Source: Glebionis coronaria
Taxonomy: Eukaryota; Streptophyta; Magnoliopsida; Asterales; Asteraceae
DNA: 64,000 nucleotides
Direction: 5' to 3'
Assembly (NCBI GenBank): GCA_025667525.1
Contig: CM046874.1
Coordinates: 278,192,380 to 278,256,379, forward strand
In this document: one piece after another, positions 11,286 through 21,126 of the stretch
Layout: the number at the start of each line of letters is the position of its first letter
Numbering within the stretch: position 1 is the first letter of the stretch
Program-made: the position numbers and the translations under genes
The notes under the pieces: model-generated
The model's database searches: none
The model's input: only the letters and a program-made list of their open reading frames with translations
Told to the model about the DNA's origin: nothing

Positions 11286-11551
11286 AGTTCATAGCCAAGG
11301 CATAACTTATGAAGCGGGGCGTGAAGATTGGCGAGTCCGAAAAGGCCCTAACAAGGCATGAGGATTCAATTTTATTGCTGAAGATCCAAAGTGATGTGAA
11401 AAGCATTATTCCTAAAGTCAATATGAAGGATCAAGACTCACGACGAAAAGCAATCAACTCCCATAAAGATCATGGAGAAGTCTATCCGAAAAGACCCTAA
11501 CAAGGTATGAGGATAAATAGATCCAAGTCCGAAAAGGAGGCGGATCGTTGT
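11286..11551. repeat. Inner 266-bp inverted repeat, left copy
   Basis: Reverse complement of 14056-14321. The coordinate sums agree at both ends, so there is no net indel. It contains a 63-codon chance reading frame present in both copies. Its two ends are the two rearrangement junctions: AGTTCATA on one side, the last base of the inverted primer-binding site on the other. Confidence 0.9.
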
Positions 11552-12275
11552 ATCTCAAAATCCCAATTAGAGATTGAAGAAATAATCATGAAGTCGTGGT
11601 CAACAAAGTTGGAGTACCCCTCAAAAGTCTCCAAGTGAAGAAACTCTATTATGATAAGAAGACCATTATCTCAAGAACGTCTCTCGAAGATATGAAGTAT
11701 GAAGTACATGCCAAATATCGGCCCGAGAAAGGTCTCAAATCGTGAACCAAGTTATGCCAAGATATGAACTTTTTGATATCCCGAGAAGCAGTTTTAAGAG
11801 ATTTTGTCCTTTAGCTAACTATTGATCAAATCGTCCTACTTTGCTTTCAGCCCTAAATAACTATCGAAATAAGTCAAAAAAATGCATCTTCATGATCATT
11901 CTAAGACAAAAATAAAATATAAGAGATACACCTAGGAATAAGGGATTCTAAGCATTTAATTAAGCCATGTGTGTAAGTGTTTGAATTGCTAACTTATAAT
12001 AACAATGATCTCGTTTTTAAGCTTAGTTTGGGGAACGTGAAACTTGAGGGTGATAAATCTTCGCAGCACCGAAGCCCTAATGTAAGTCCTCGATCTCTTT
12101 GCAAGTTATTTCCACATAGCTATTTTCTATCTTTTTGATTACTTTAAAGTTTCAATTTCTCTTAGTACTTAAGTTTTTGTTTAGTAGTATTTTAATAAGG
12201 CCAAGGTTGATTGATAATGAGAAAAGTGTAATTGTGCTTTGTCACTAAGCATTGCATGAGGGCATGGCAATGGTT

Positions 12276-12289
12276 AAGTGTAGGGGATT
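12276..12289 (+). other. Polypurine tract before the inverted LTR B
   Basis: AAGTGTAGGGGATT directly precedes TGATAGG of LTR B. LTR B therefore has a polypurine tract on one side and a primer-binding site on the other, which neither LTR of a normal linear element has. Confidence 0.8.
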
Positions 12290-12755
12290 TGATAGGTGTG
12301 AAAACACCCATCCTTTTACCACTTAAATCGGGCTAAAACGAGACCAAAACACGTGTTTAATATCATTTGTTTGGAATTATGCGTGGTTTTTGTGTCTATT
12401 GTGTTTTCAGAGTCAACCGGATGAATAATGAAGAAAACATGGGATTACACGGGTTTTATCGAGGAAAAAGACTCAAGACGAAGTCTATTGTCCAAGAGAT
12501 GCAAAGATTTGAAGTCATTGTGCCTATTTGAAGATTTATCGAAGAATAGAGCCAAAGATGGAAGATTCATATATGTCGAAGAACTCGAGTCTATAAAACA
12601 ATAGATTAAAAGACGAGTTGGAATAATTCACCGACACTTCTCAAATCCAAGCCGGCAACGTTTATTTAAAAGACGCATGAAGACTTAAGAAGAAAGAAGA
12701 AAAAGAAGCCCAAATCAAAGCCCAATCAAAAGCCCATCACCACCATGTACACGCC

Positions 12756-12763
12756 TATATAAA
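12756..12763 (+). promoter_or_regulatory. TATA box of LTR B
   Basis: GCCTATATAAAGGCC context; mirrored at 10293-10300 in LTR A and 22398-22405 in LTR C. In LTR B it would drive transcription into the inverted segment, antisense to the element's gag-pol. Confidence 0.65.
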
Positions 12764-12827
12764 GGCCTTACCTCACAATTTTTCACACACTTAGTTTTAG
12801 TTTTTAGTTTTTCTCTCTAGTTTTAGA

Positions 12828-12852
12828 GAGAGAAAGTTTAGAACTTTCTCTC
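12828..12852 (+). other. Stem-loop in the predicted R region of LTR B
   Basis: GAGAGAAAGT, a 5-base loop and ACTTTCTCTC form a perfect 10-bp stem about 65 bases after the TATA box. A weaker CTCTCTA/TAGAGAG hairpin lies just before it. The same sequence is in LTRs A and C. The other Athila family here has an unrelated 10-bp stem at the corresponding place (28975-29001). Confidence 0.6.
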
Positions 12853-14038
12853 ACTAGATTTCATCTTTTTCTCTTTCAAATTCAAACTTTGTATTACTTT
12901 TTCATTAATCAAGTTCAAGTTTTTAAGTTTTAATCTTTAATCTCATCCTTCCTTTCTTTTACTTTTATTGATTTTGGTACAAATCTCGTATGATCCGTGT
13001 TGTTCATCTATGATTTGTGCTTAAAAAAGTTGTTTACTTTTTATGTTTCCTTAAGTTTTTACATAAATAAGCTTTGAGATCCTTGTTCTTATTGGCTTAT
13101 TTGATGATTTAGCTTATTTACTTTTTGGAGTTTTTATAAAAAGTTCATCTTTTTATTGATTTGATTTAAAAGTTGTTTATTTTGAGCTTAGATAAAGTGT
13201 TTTTAGTGCTTATTTGATCATCTTATCATTGGACTCGAGCTTGTTTGGGAGTTAGCTTATTCCAATAGCTTATTTCCTTGGCTTTTACTCGAATTAGCAC
13301 CATTTTCGGAAAGGGACACTCCCTTTTCCGATTGTGTTTTCCGACCGAGCATACCCCCTCTTTTCGATCTACCGATCGGAAGAGGGTTTAGTTTTTCCGA
13401 TCGGTGATATTTGAATATTCCGATCTGCCTATTTTTTTTAAGATTCCGACGGTAACATCTCTACATTCCGATTGATGCAAGTTATACTATATTCCGATTT
13501 GCCCATTTCTCCTGTATTCCGATTGAGTCAGTTTCGAGCATTCCGATTGGGAAGTTTTGCACATATTCCGATTGTACAAGTTTTCAAGCATTCCGATTGT
13601 GACCCACTTTGGTTATTCCGATTGTTCTTAGACTCGCATTCCGATCACCACCAATCGGAATACATTCCGATTGGTGCACTTTTTCCCATTATTCCGATTA
13701 AGTTGTTTTACTTCGCTCCGTTCTTACTTTCTTTTAGTCTTTTCCAATCAAGTCCATATTTTTACCAAGTTTTCCAAGAGTTAGTTTTTATTGAGTGTTC
13801 ATTTATTTTATATTAAAAACTTTAAGTTTTCAACATTTATTTTAAACTCGTTTCTTACTTTAATTTTTCAAGTCTTTAATTTTACTCTTCGACACTTAAT
13901 TTCTTGTCATTAGTCTAAAATAGATAAACAAACCAACCACTTTTTAATAACCAAGAACAAATCATTCCACTTTAAACTGAGATCAATTCGAGAGGATTGC
14001 GAGAGTAAAATTGAACCTAGCAAAACACAGTTATCAAA

Positions 14039-14056
14039 TGGCGCCGCTGCCGGGGA
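14039..14056 (+). other. 18-nt primer-binding-site copy at rearrangement junction
   Basis: TGGCGCCGCTGCCGGGGA, two bases after the end of LTR B, then an abrupt switch to inverted 3' non-coding DNA at 14057. The element's own site next to LTR C matches only the first 15 bases and then reads CTC. The last three bases GGA agree with the 3' end of the plant tRNA (Asp-type) commonly assigned as Athila primer. So this copy appears to have been made from the tRNA itself. Confidence 0.8.
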
Positions 14057-14321
14057 CAACGATCCGCCTCCTTTTCGGACTTGGATCTATTTATCCTCAT
14101 ACCTTGTTAGGGTCTTTTCGGATAGACTTCTCCATGATCTTTATGGGAGTTGATTGCTTTTCGTCGTGAGTCTTGATCCTTCATATTGACTTTAGGAATA
14201 ATGCTTTTCACATCACTTTGGATCTTCAGCAATAAAATTGAATCCTCATGCCTTGTTAGGGCCTTTTCGGACTCGCCAATCTTCACGCCCCGCTTCATAA
14301 GTTATGCCTTGGCTATGAACT
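14056..14321. repeat. Inner 266-bp inverted repeat, right copy
   Basis: Reverse complement of 11286-11551. In the minus-strand reading of the main element, 3' non-coding DNA runs through this segment until the junction with the inverted primer-binding site. Confidence 0.9.
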
Positions 14322-15242
14322 CTTATCATTACCGAGCAACTTTTAAACGATCTTGGGCTAGAAGCTAAGTAACTTTTCAAATCGTAAGACCTTACTTATT
14401 GCAGATAAATTATTAGCAAGTGATGGGAGAATAGGCAAATAATTACACCAAGTGAGTTTGCGCAAGAATACCGACTTATAATTGACTCTATCATTTCTCG
14501 TCCTCCACAATTTAAAATCTCAAGTAATGAGACTCGTGGACACTTAGCCTAATAAACCAATTAAGGTCTACATGGTTAAGGATACTAGCTAGAATAAACT
14601 TGGATAAGTCTATTCGGGTTGAGTCAAAATAAACGCAACGGGCCTAATATGTCAAAGATTTCAAAACTAGCTACACCACTTTATTAATACTTTTGACTTT
14701 ATTGTGGGATATATACATATGAAAGCAACGATAAAAATTTAAAAATTACAACTAAATGGCCAAAGTTAATAAAAAATTTGAAAAATGTTGAAAAATAGGA
14801 TTTTCTGGTTAATTGAAGGCATTTTCATGGAAAAGTCCACTTAAAACTTCGATAGAAGTCCCCCCTACACTTAAGATAAACATTGTCCTCAATGTTTAAG
14901 CATGTGGGAAAAGTCTCCCCTACACTTATGACATTGTGCACGTTGGTTAACTCAAGTTAAGGAAGAGACGACTAAAGTGATCAATTTCAAATGTGAGTAT
15001 GAAGAAAATTGAATCACGATAGTTGAGAGATAGAACCGGATTTCGGATAACACGGGAGCACGGTTCTTCAAAATTTCCAAGAGTGCATTAATCCTTGTAA
15101 TCACATCACCACACCAATACAAACACGTATACAGGTCCCCCTACACTTAGGAGGTTAACACATAAAAAGATAGATACTCGGGCTGCCTCCCGAGGAGCGC
15201 TTGTTTTTGATAACCGAGTCACGAGCCTGACTCGACCCAAAA
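14322..15242 (-). other. Athila 3' non-coding region with conserved polypurine/stem-loop block
   Basis: Between the pol stop and the inner repeat. In element sense AAGTGTAGGGG occurs three times: 15148-15138, 14927-14917 and 14872-14860. The last two flank a stem-loop AACATTG-AGGA-CAATGTT (14879-14896). The same block, in the same order and spacing from the pol stop, occurs at 35828-36106 in the other Athila-like element. A further conserved stretch at ~14470-14680 matches 36350-36540. There is no ORF of note and no env-like gene. Confidence 0.8.
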
Positions 15243-18200
15243 TTAGTTCATGGGGAACGTGGTGAGGGGTGGAATCATCTCCTGAGAGATGTCCTCACCA
15301 AAGTACAGCTTCAGACGCTGGCCATTCACCTTGAAATTAGGCCCATTTGGCTGAGAAAGCTCAATGGTCCCATACGGAAAGACGTTGGCGACGGTGAATG
15401 GACCAGACCAGCGGCTCTTCAACTTGCCAGAGAAGATCTTCAACCGAGAGGTGAAAAGTAAGACTTGATCACCAACATGGAACTCTCGGTTCTTGATTTT
15501 TGCGTCATGGAGGATCTTCGTCTTTTCTTTGTAGATCAGCGAGTTCTCATAAGCTTCATTCCTCAGTTCATTGAGCTCGTTGAGTTGAATCTTACGATGA
15601 TCACCGGCTTTGTTGATGTCGAAGTTAGCCCACTTCAAGGCCCAGTGCGCCTTATGCTCCAGCTCGATGGGAAGGTGGCATGCTTTCCCGTACACAAGAC
15701 GATAAGGTGTACAACCGATCGGGGTCTTGTAAGCAGTACGGAAAGCCCACAGAGCATCATCTAACTTATCGGCCCACGCGGCACGATGCTCTCCCACAGT
15801 ACGCTCCAAAATTCGTTTCAATCCACGATTGGATATCTCGGCTTGCCCATTGGTTTGGGGATGATAAGCAGTGGAAAGACGGTGATTGACACCATACTTT
15901 GCCATGACTCTAGCAAATTGATCGTTGCAAAAATGAGTCCCGCGGTCACTGATAATAGCACGAGGAACACCGAATCTAGCGAACAGCGATTTCAAAAAGT
16001 TACAAACCACCCTTGCATCATTAGTAGGTAAAGCTTTGGCTTCAACCCACTTGGAGACGTAGTCAACGGCAACAAGGATGTATTTGTTTCCTTTAGATGA
16101 AGGAAATGGCCCCATAAAGTCGATACCCCAAACATCAAAGATTTCACACTCTTGAATGAAATTCTGAGGCATCTCGTCTTTATGTGTGATCGTGCCTTGT
16201 TTCTGGCAAGCATCACATTTTTTAACCATATCGTGAGCGTCACGATAAATGGAGGGCCAATAAAATCCTGAATCAAACACTTTTTTGGCGGTGTAGTTGG
16301 GACCAAAGTGACCACCAGTGGGTCCTTTGTGGCAAGCATCAAGGATTTCGAAAGCTGCCGGTCCATCAACACATCGGCGAATAATCAAGTCAGCACATTG
16401 TTTGAAAAGATACGGGTCATCCCAGAAGTAAGTCTTGATGTCTTTGAAGAACTTTTTCTTTTGCTGGGATGTTAACCCGTCAACGAGGATTCCACCCGCC
16501 AAGTAGTTTGCAATGTCTGCAAACCACGGGGTTTCATCAGCAGTCGAGTTGATAGACATTAAGGTCTCCAGGGGAAAAGAATCATTGATTTCTTTGTTCG
16601 GATGATCCCCCTGGTAAGGATCCTCAAGTCTACTGAGATGATCCGCGGCTAGGTTTTCTGCTCCTTTTTTATCGCGAATTTCGATTTTAAATTCTTGGAG
16701 CAGCAAAACCCAGCGAAGAAGTCTTGGTTTGGAATCTTGCTTTGTCAACAAGTACTTCAGCGCGGAATGATCGGTGTACACAATGGTGGTAGAAAGGACA
16801 AGATAGGGGCGGAATTTTTCAAAAGCATAGACAACAGCTAAAAGCTCTTTTTCGGTTGTCGTATAATGCAATTGTGCCCCTGTCATTGTCTTGCTAGCGT
16901 AATGGATTGGTTGGAAGTGTTTGTTCACTCTTTGTCCAAGAACCGCTCCAATAGCAAAATCACTAGCATCGCACATCAACTCAAAAGGCAGCTCCCAATT
17001 AGGGGTAACTAAGACGGGTGCCTTAGTAAGCTTATCCTTAAGTGAGTCAAAGGCTTCAAGACACTCTTTGGAGAAGATAAAAGGAGTATCTTTTTCCAAG
17101 AGGTGGGTCTTCGGGCGAGCGATTTGAGAAAAATCTTTGATGAATCGACGGTAGAAGCCCGCATGACCCAGGAAACTTCTCACACCCTTCACGGTTGAAG
17201 GTGGAGGCAACTTAGCGATAACATCGACTTTAGCACGGTCTACTTCAAGACCGGCTTTCGAGATCTTGTGTCCTAGGACGATGCCTTCTTTTACCATAAA
17301 ATGGCATTTTTCCCAATTCAGAACTAGGCGAGTGTCTTCGCACCGCTTGAGCATACGTTCCAAATTGGCAAGGCACGCAGAGAATGAATCGCCATAGACC
17401 GAGAAATCATCCATGAATACTTCCATAGTGTCTTCCACCATGTCATGGAAGATAGCCATCATACACCTTTGGAATGTCCCAGGAGCATTACATAAACCAA
17501 AAGGCATGCGTTTGTAAGCAAATGTTCCATAGGGACAAGTGAATGTGGTCTTTTCTTGGTCCCTGGGATCGATGGGAATTTGAAAATACCCAGAGAAGCC
17601 ATCTAAGAAGCAGTAATAATCATTACCAGCTAGACGTTCGAGCATTTGATCCATGAAAGGAAGAGGAAAGTGGTCTTTTCTCGTGGCGTCATTGAGCTTG
17701 CGATAATCAATACAAACTCTCCACCCAGTAACGAGACGAGTGGGAATCAACTCGTTGTGTTCATTGGGAACAACGGTTATTCCGCCCTTCTTGGGCACAC
17801 AATGGACGGGACTTACCCACGGCGAATCCGAAATAGGGTAGATCAAGCCGGCATCTAGAAGTTTGATAACCTCTTGTTTGATGACGTCATGAATTTTAGG
17901 ATTAACCCTTCTTTGGCTCTGGATTGTGGGTTTGAAGTCATCTTCCATGAGAATCTTGTGAGTACAAAATTTCGGATCAATTCCGCGGATATCGGAAATT
18001 TTCCAAGCAATTGCCTTCTTATGAGCTTTAAGCACAGCGATGAGACGAGTTTTCTCTTCTTTTTGCAAGTCCTTAGCGATGATGACGGGTGACTTCTTCT
18101 CTTCTTCAAGAAACGCATACTCGAGATGGGGTGGCAACTCCTTAAGTTCTAAATCTGGAGGATTTTCGACGGGAGGCGTTTTCAAAGTCGTGGCATCGAT

Positions 18201-20153
18201 AGCAATAATCGTGGGAGATGGAGGCGAAGGATTGTCTTCGGTGAGAAGATTGTCAAAGAAATTCATGTCTTCATCCCCCTCGGTGGGAGAATCATTAGTA
18301 GCTAAATTCACATCTCCCATGGTATCTTCAAGATTGTTCCAGAATAAATCACTATCTCCAAATAGAGACAACGATGAATCAATGGAGGACACGGTCTCAA
18401 CATTGGGAAGAGAGGTAGGAATACTTTTGCAAGCATCATTAAAGTGTTCTTCACAAGCCTCATCAAGAACGTCAATACAATTAACGCTCTCATATGAATA
18501 AGGCTGTTTAGACAACTTTCCCATGTTGAAGACGACTTTATCGTCACCCACTCTCATGATAAGCTCACCGGCTTCAACATCAATGAGAGTGCGACCGGTC
18601 CTCAAGAATGGACGACCAACAATAAGTGGCACACGGGGGTCCATCTCGTAGTCGACGACAACAAAATCAGCAGGGAAGGTGAATTTGTCGACTCCTACAA
18701 TGATGTCTTCGGCTATCCCCACAGGATAAGCAACCGTACGGTTAGCTAACTCCAAAGTCATTTTGGTGAGGACTAGCTCGGGGAGAGATAATTGCTTCCA
18801 AACACTTAGAGGCATGAGATTAATACTGGCACCTAGATCGGCTAGGGCCATGCAATTCTCTACTCCCGGGAATTTGCAAGGGATAAGAAAACGTCCCGGA
18901 TCACCAAGCTTGATTGGCAATTTCCTTAAGAGCACTGCAGAGCAGTTCTCATTAAGTTGGGTGTTGGCGAGATCGAGGAGCTTTTCCTTGTCGCTCAGAA
19001 GATCTTTAAACATTTTAGCATATTTAGGCATGTGAGCGAGAGCCTCAGCGAAGGAGATATTGAAATTCAGTTGTTTGAACATTTTAAGGAAATTCGAAAC
19101 CTGAATATCATCCTTGCTTTTGAGCTTCTCTTTCCTCAACCTAGATAGATAAGGTATATTGGAAGAAGAGGAAGGCTTTGGAATAATAGGATCACTCACA
19201 TCCTTGGGTGGAGGAGGGGTAGAAGGAAGAGGTGGAGGAGTTGGGGAAGGAGAAGGATGAGGAATAGGAGCAGGTGACTCGTTCTCCTTTGTCACAATCA
19301 CCGGTGGAGGTATAGGAAGCTCGGGTTCCTTGGTACCTTTACCACTTCGAGTAGTGATTGCTTTCATCTCCCCTCTTGGATTCGCAACGGTATTACTCGG
19401 AAGAGTACCCGAAGAAGAGGGTTGATTACCATTAAAGAAACTAGCCATCATGTTCCTTAAGTCATTCGTTTGACTATCCATAGTGTGTTTCATATCAGCT
19501 CTCAGATCATTCCCTTGTTTCATCAGGTCTGCTTTCAAGTTGCGCACTTCCTGTTGGAGATTATCCACGATCACATCATTAGTCCTCATGTACGTTCCAA
19601 TGTCTTGATGTGATGCGGGGGTTTGGTTGGAAGGAGCAGTGTATGCGGGTGGTTGATAAGCAGGTTGCTGGTAAACTTGGTTATTTCGTTGAGGTGGTTG
19701 TTGCTGCTTATGAGGAGGGATGTATGGTGTGCGAGTTTGTTGTTGTTGAGGAGGGCGGTTGAGGTTTTGTTGTTGGTTTTGGTTGTTAGAATTAAAACCA
19801 GGTGGTGAGAGATAGTTGTTGGAACGGTAGCTAAGCAGGTTGCGGTCACCTTGAGGTTTTGCTTGATAAGCAGGTTGAGTATAGGTGCCATATGCTGCAT
19901 TAACATTCTCAGCAGGGTAGTCTTGGGTGGCAATACAAGTTGTGTAAGAGTGAGGACCACCGCATATCTCACAAGGTTGGCTGACAGCGTTCACTTGTGC
20001 GTTTTTGGCGTTGTTGCTGTTGTTGTTGCTGACGGTGTGGGTGACAAGCGATTCAAGAAGCGTGGTGATTTTGTCAAGTCGCTTGTCGCTGTCATTAGTG
20101 CTAGCACTAGCAACATTGGTCCTAACGCTCTTGGTTTGCACACGAGATTTGTT
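15243..20153 (-). CDS. pol: Athila-type Pol (Gag C-terminus, protease, RT, RNase H, integrase)
   Basis: About 1,636 codons read from just after an in-frame TAG; the first usable codon for a separate start is unclear, so it is probably expressed only as part of Gag-Pol. In order, with rough positions from 20141: knuckle [13 protein letters not shown] (57-69); a Pro-rich linker; protease [10 protein letters not shown] (~434); RT with FMDDFSVYG (~910); RNase H with CDASDF (~1057) and [10 protein letters not shown]; integrase with [13 protein letters not shown] (~1343), SDRGTHF (~1400) and the [11 protein letters not shown] block (~1433). The catalytic residues of RT and integrase are present and no other stop interrupts. 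This element could have supplied enzymes in trans apart from the TAG and the internal rearrangement. Confidence 0.92.
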   Translation of the reverse strand, partial: NKSRVQTKSVRTNVASASTNDSDKRLDKITTLLESLVTHTVSNNNSNNAKNAQVNAVSQPCEICGGPHSYTTCIATQDYPAENVNAAYGTYTQPAYQAKPQGDRNLLSYRSNNYLSPPGFNSNNQNQQQNLNRPPQQQQTRTPYIPPHKQQQPPQRNNQVYQQPAYQPPAYTAPSNQTPASHQDIGTYMRTNDVIVDNLQQEVRNLKADLMKQGNDLRADMKHTMDSQTNDLRNMMASFFNGNQPSSSGTLPSNTVANPRGEMKAITTRSGKGTKEPELPIPPPVIVTKENESPAPIPHPSPSPTPPPLPSTPPPPKDVSDPIIPKPSSSSNIPYLSRLRKEKLKSKDDIQVSNFLKMFKQLNFNISFAEALAHMPKYAKMFKDLLSDKEKLLDLANTQLNENCSAVLLRKLPIKLGDPGRFLIPCKFPGVENCMALADLGASINLMPLSVWKQLSLPELVLTKMTLELANRTVAYPVGIAEDIIVGVDKFTFPADFVVVDYEMDPRVPLIVGRPFLRTGRTLIDVEAGELIMRVGDDKVVFNMGKLSKQPYSYESVNCIDVLDEACEEHFNDACKSIPTSLPNVETVSSIDSSLSLFGDSDLFWNNLEDTMGDVNLATNDSPTEGDEDMNFFDNLLTEDNPSPPSPTIIAIDATTLKTPPVENPPDLELKELPPHLEYAFLEEEKKSPVIIAKDLQKEEKTRLIAVLKAHKKAIAWKISDIRGIDPKFCTHKILMEDDFKPTIQSQRRVNPKIHDVIKQEVIKLLDAGLIYPISDSPWVSPVHCVPKKGGITVVPNEHNELIPTRLVTGWRVCIDYRKLNDATRKDHFPLPFMDQMLERLAGNDYYCFLDGFSGYFQIPIDPRDQEKTTFTCPYGTFAYKRMPFGLCNAPGTFQRCMMAIFHDMVEDTMEVFMDDFSVYGDSFSACLANLERMLKRCEDTRLVLNWEKCHFMVKEGIVLGHKISKAGLEVDRAKVDVIAKLPPPSTVKGVRSFLGHAGFYRRFIKDFSQIARPKTHLLEKDTPFIFSKECLEAFDSLKDKLTKAPVLVTPNWELPFELMCDASDFAIGAVLGQRVNKHFQPIHYASKTMTGAQLHYTTTEKELLAVVYAFEKFRPYLVLSTTIVYTDHSALKYLLTKQDSKPRLLRWVLLLQEFKIEIRDKKGAENLAADHLSRLEDPYQGDHPNKEINDSFPLETLMSINSTADETPWFADIANYLAGGILVDGLTSQQKKKFFKDIKTYFWDDPYLFKQCADLIIRRCVDGPAAFEILDACHKGPTGGHFGPNYTAKKVFDSGFYWPSIYRDAHDMVKKCDACQKQGTITHKDEMPQNFIQECEIFDVWGIDFMGPFPSSKGNKYILVAVDYVSKWVEAKALPTNDARVVCNFLKSLFARFGVPRAIISDRGTHFCNDQFARVMAKYGVNHRLSTAYHPQTNGQAEISNRGLKRILERTVGEHRAAWADKLDDALWAFRTAYKTPIGCTPYRLVYGKACHLPIELEHKAHWALKWANFDINKAGDHRKIQLNELNELRNEAYENSLIYKEKTKILHDAKIKNREFHVGDQVLLFTSRLKIFSGKLKSRWSGPFTVANVFPYGTIELSQPNGPNFKVNGQRLKLYFGEDISQEMIPPLTTFPMN

Positions 20154-20921
20154 CTAAATGATATCCCAAGCAGCATTGGAAGTCTTAGCCAATAAATTAC
20201 CCCCCGAGGCACTATTCAGTGAATCTTGGTCACTCATGCTTAAACCATTGTAAAAAGTATTGATTTGATGTACTTTGGTAAAACCATGTTGTGGGCATTT
20301 TCTTAAAAGATCTTTAAAACGATCCCAAGATTCACTGAATGACTCATCGTACTTTTGTTCAAAGTTTATAATCTCATTCCGCAAAGCGGTAGTACGAGAG
20401 GGTGGAAAAAAGTAATTGATGAACTTTGTTTCCAAATCCGTCCACGAGAGAATACTCTGTGGCGGTTCCTTAGCAAGCCAATGCCGGGCTTGTCCCTCTA
20501 AAGAAAAGGGAAAAAGTTGTAACCTTATCACTTCTTGTGGAACTCCATTGAACTTGACCGTGTTGGTGAGTTGTAGAAATCTCTTGATGTGGTCGTGTGG
20601 ATCATCAATGGTTCGTCCCAAGAACGGTTGAGCTGAGACCATCTGGATAAAGCCTGATTTAAGCTCGAAATTGTTGGCGGCAATTGGTGGGATAACAATT
20701 GGATCCGTATTGCCATCGACATGAGCTTGCAACAATTCAATCATTGGGCGATTATCCGGAAGGTGCTCATTGTTGTTGTTATTATTCATGTTGTTGAAAG
20801 GCGGGTTGTTGTTGTTATTATTGTTGTTCGGAGGTGGTATGTTATTGTTGTTTTGTACACCAGCCATGTCTAGGTTATCGAGAGGCTCCGGCTCTTGATA
20901 AGACGTGGATCGAGTGCGCAT
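20154..20921 (-). CDS. gag: Athila-type Gag, ended by in-frame amber codon
   Basis: 255 codons from ATG (20921) with an Asn-rich N terminus and the retrotransposon Gag core (GVPQEVIRLQLFPFSL, ARHWL, LRKCPQHGF, INTFYNGL, SASGG). It stops at TAG (20156-20154). Pol continues in the same frame directly after it. The related element at 31822-35727 reads through this position without a stop. I read the TAG as a recent nonsense change or, less likely, a readthrough site; the following AACAAA is not the classic CARYYA context. Confidence 0.88.
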   Translation of the reverse strand: MRTRSTSYQEPEPLDNLDMAGVQNNNNIPPPNNNNNNNNPPFNNMNNNNNNEHLPDNRPMIELLQAHVDGNTDPIVIPPIAANNFELKSGFIQMVSAQPFLGRTIDDPHDHIKRFLQLTNTVKFNGVPQEVIRLQLFPFSLEGQARHWLAKEPPQSILSWTDLETKFINYFFPPSRTTALRNEIINFEQKYDESFSESWDRFKDLLRKCPQHGFTKVHQINTFYNGLSMSDQDSLNSASGGNLLAKTSNAAWDII

Positions 20922-21044
20922 ACACCTGCAAAAGAACGAACAAACAAAGCAAAAATATTTTTGGTTTTTATTGTTTTTTAATTTTTAGGATTTTTGAAAA
21001 TTTTGTATTTTTTAGTTGTTTTTGAAAATTTTTGAAAAAGTAAC

Positions 21045-21057
21045 GTTCACGGGGAAC
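21045..21057 (-). other. Leader stem-loop downstream of the primer-binding site
   Basis: Element sense GGATCCGTTCCCCGTGAACG. GTTC/GAAC can pair around a short loop ~55 bases after the primer-binding site. The other Athila-like element has GGATCCGTTCACTTTGTGAA at 31116-31135. Sequence and pairing are kept while the loop differs, as expected of a structured packaging or translation signal. Function is inferred only. Confidence 0.5.
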
Positions 21058-21109
21058 GGATCCCAAAATCCAAGTTCTCACAAAAAACTTTTGATCTTAA
21101 CGAGAAGAG

Positions 21110-21124
21110 CCGGCAGCGGCGCCA
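21110..21124 (-). other. Primer-binding site of the main element
   Basis: Minus strand TGGCGCCGCTGCCGG, two bases inside LTR C, followed by CTCTT. It is the Athila-type site, usually assigned to tRNA-Asp, with 15 matching bases instead of 18. Confidence 0.85.
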
Positions 21125-21126
21125 TT

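Larger units (their letters stand above)
9022..11293. repeat. Left arm of 2.27-kb inverted repeat
   Basis: Reverse complement of 11763-14036, almost identical, with 469 bases (11294-11762) between the arms. Each arm holds a full LTR, the polypurine tract and ~530 bases of 3' non-coding DNA. The arm ends inward at AGTTCATA (11286-11293), which is also the edge of a second inverted repeat. Confidence 0.92.
11763..14036. repeat. Right arm of 2.27-kb inverted repeat
   Basis: Mirror of 9022-11293. Here the element's 3' non-coding DNA, polypurine tract and LTR B are in plus orientation, opposite to the surrounding element. Confidence 0.92.
12290..14036 (+). repeat. Inverted internal LTR (copy B, 1,747 bp)
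   Basis: Plus-orientation LTR inside a minus-orientation element. TATA box TATATAAA at 12756-12763. A 10-bp perfect stem-loop (12828-12852) follows within the expected R region. ATTCCG array at 13310-13705. It differs from copies A and C by a few bases only. Confidence 0.93.

Noticed and set aside
11309..11500. 63-codon ORF present identically on both strands (also 14107-14298)
   Set aside because: It lies in the Athila 3' non-coding region and is duplicated only because of the inner inverted repeat; no domain or coding signal.
9022..14036. Autointegration of cDNA as the cause of the inverted LTR
   Set aside because: Autointegration joins the LTR terminus directly to the target; here a complete primer-binding site lies between LTR and junction, and the other junction has microhomology.
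15465..20195. Several plus-strand ORFs of 60-150 codons opposite pol and gag
   Set aside because: They mirror codon structure of the minus-strand gag-pol and show no domains.
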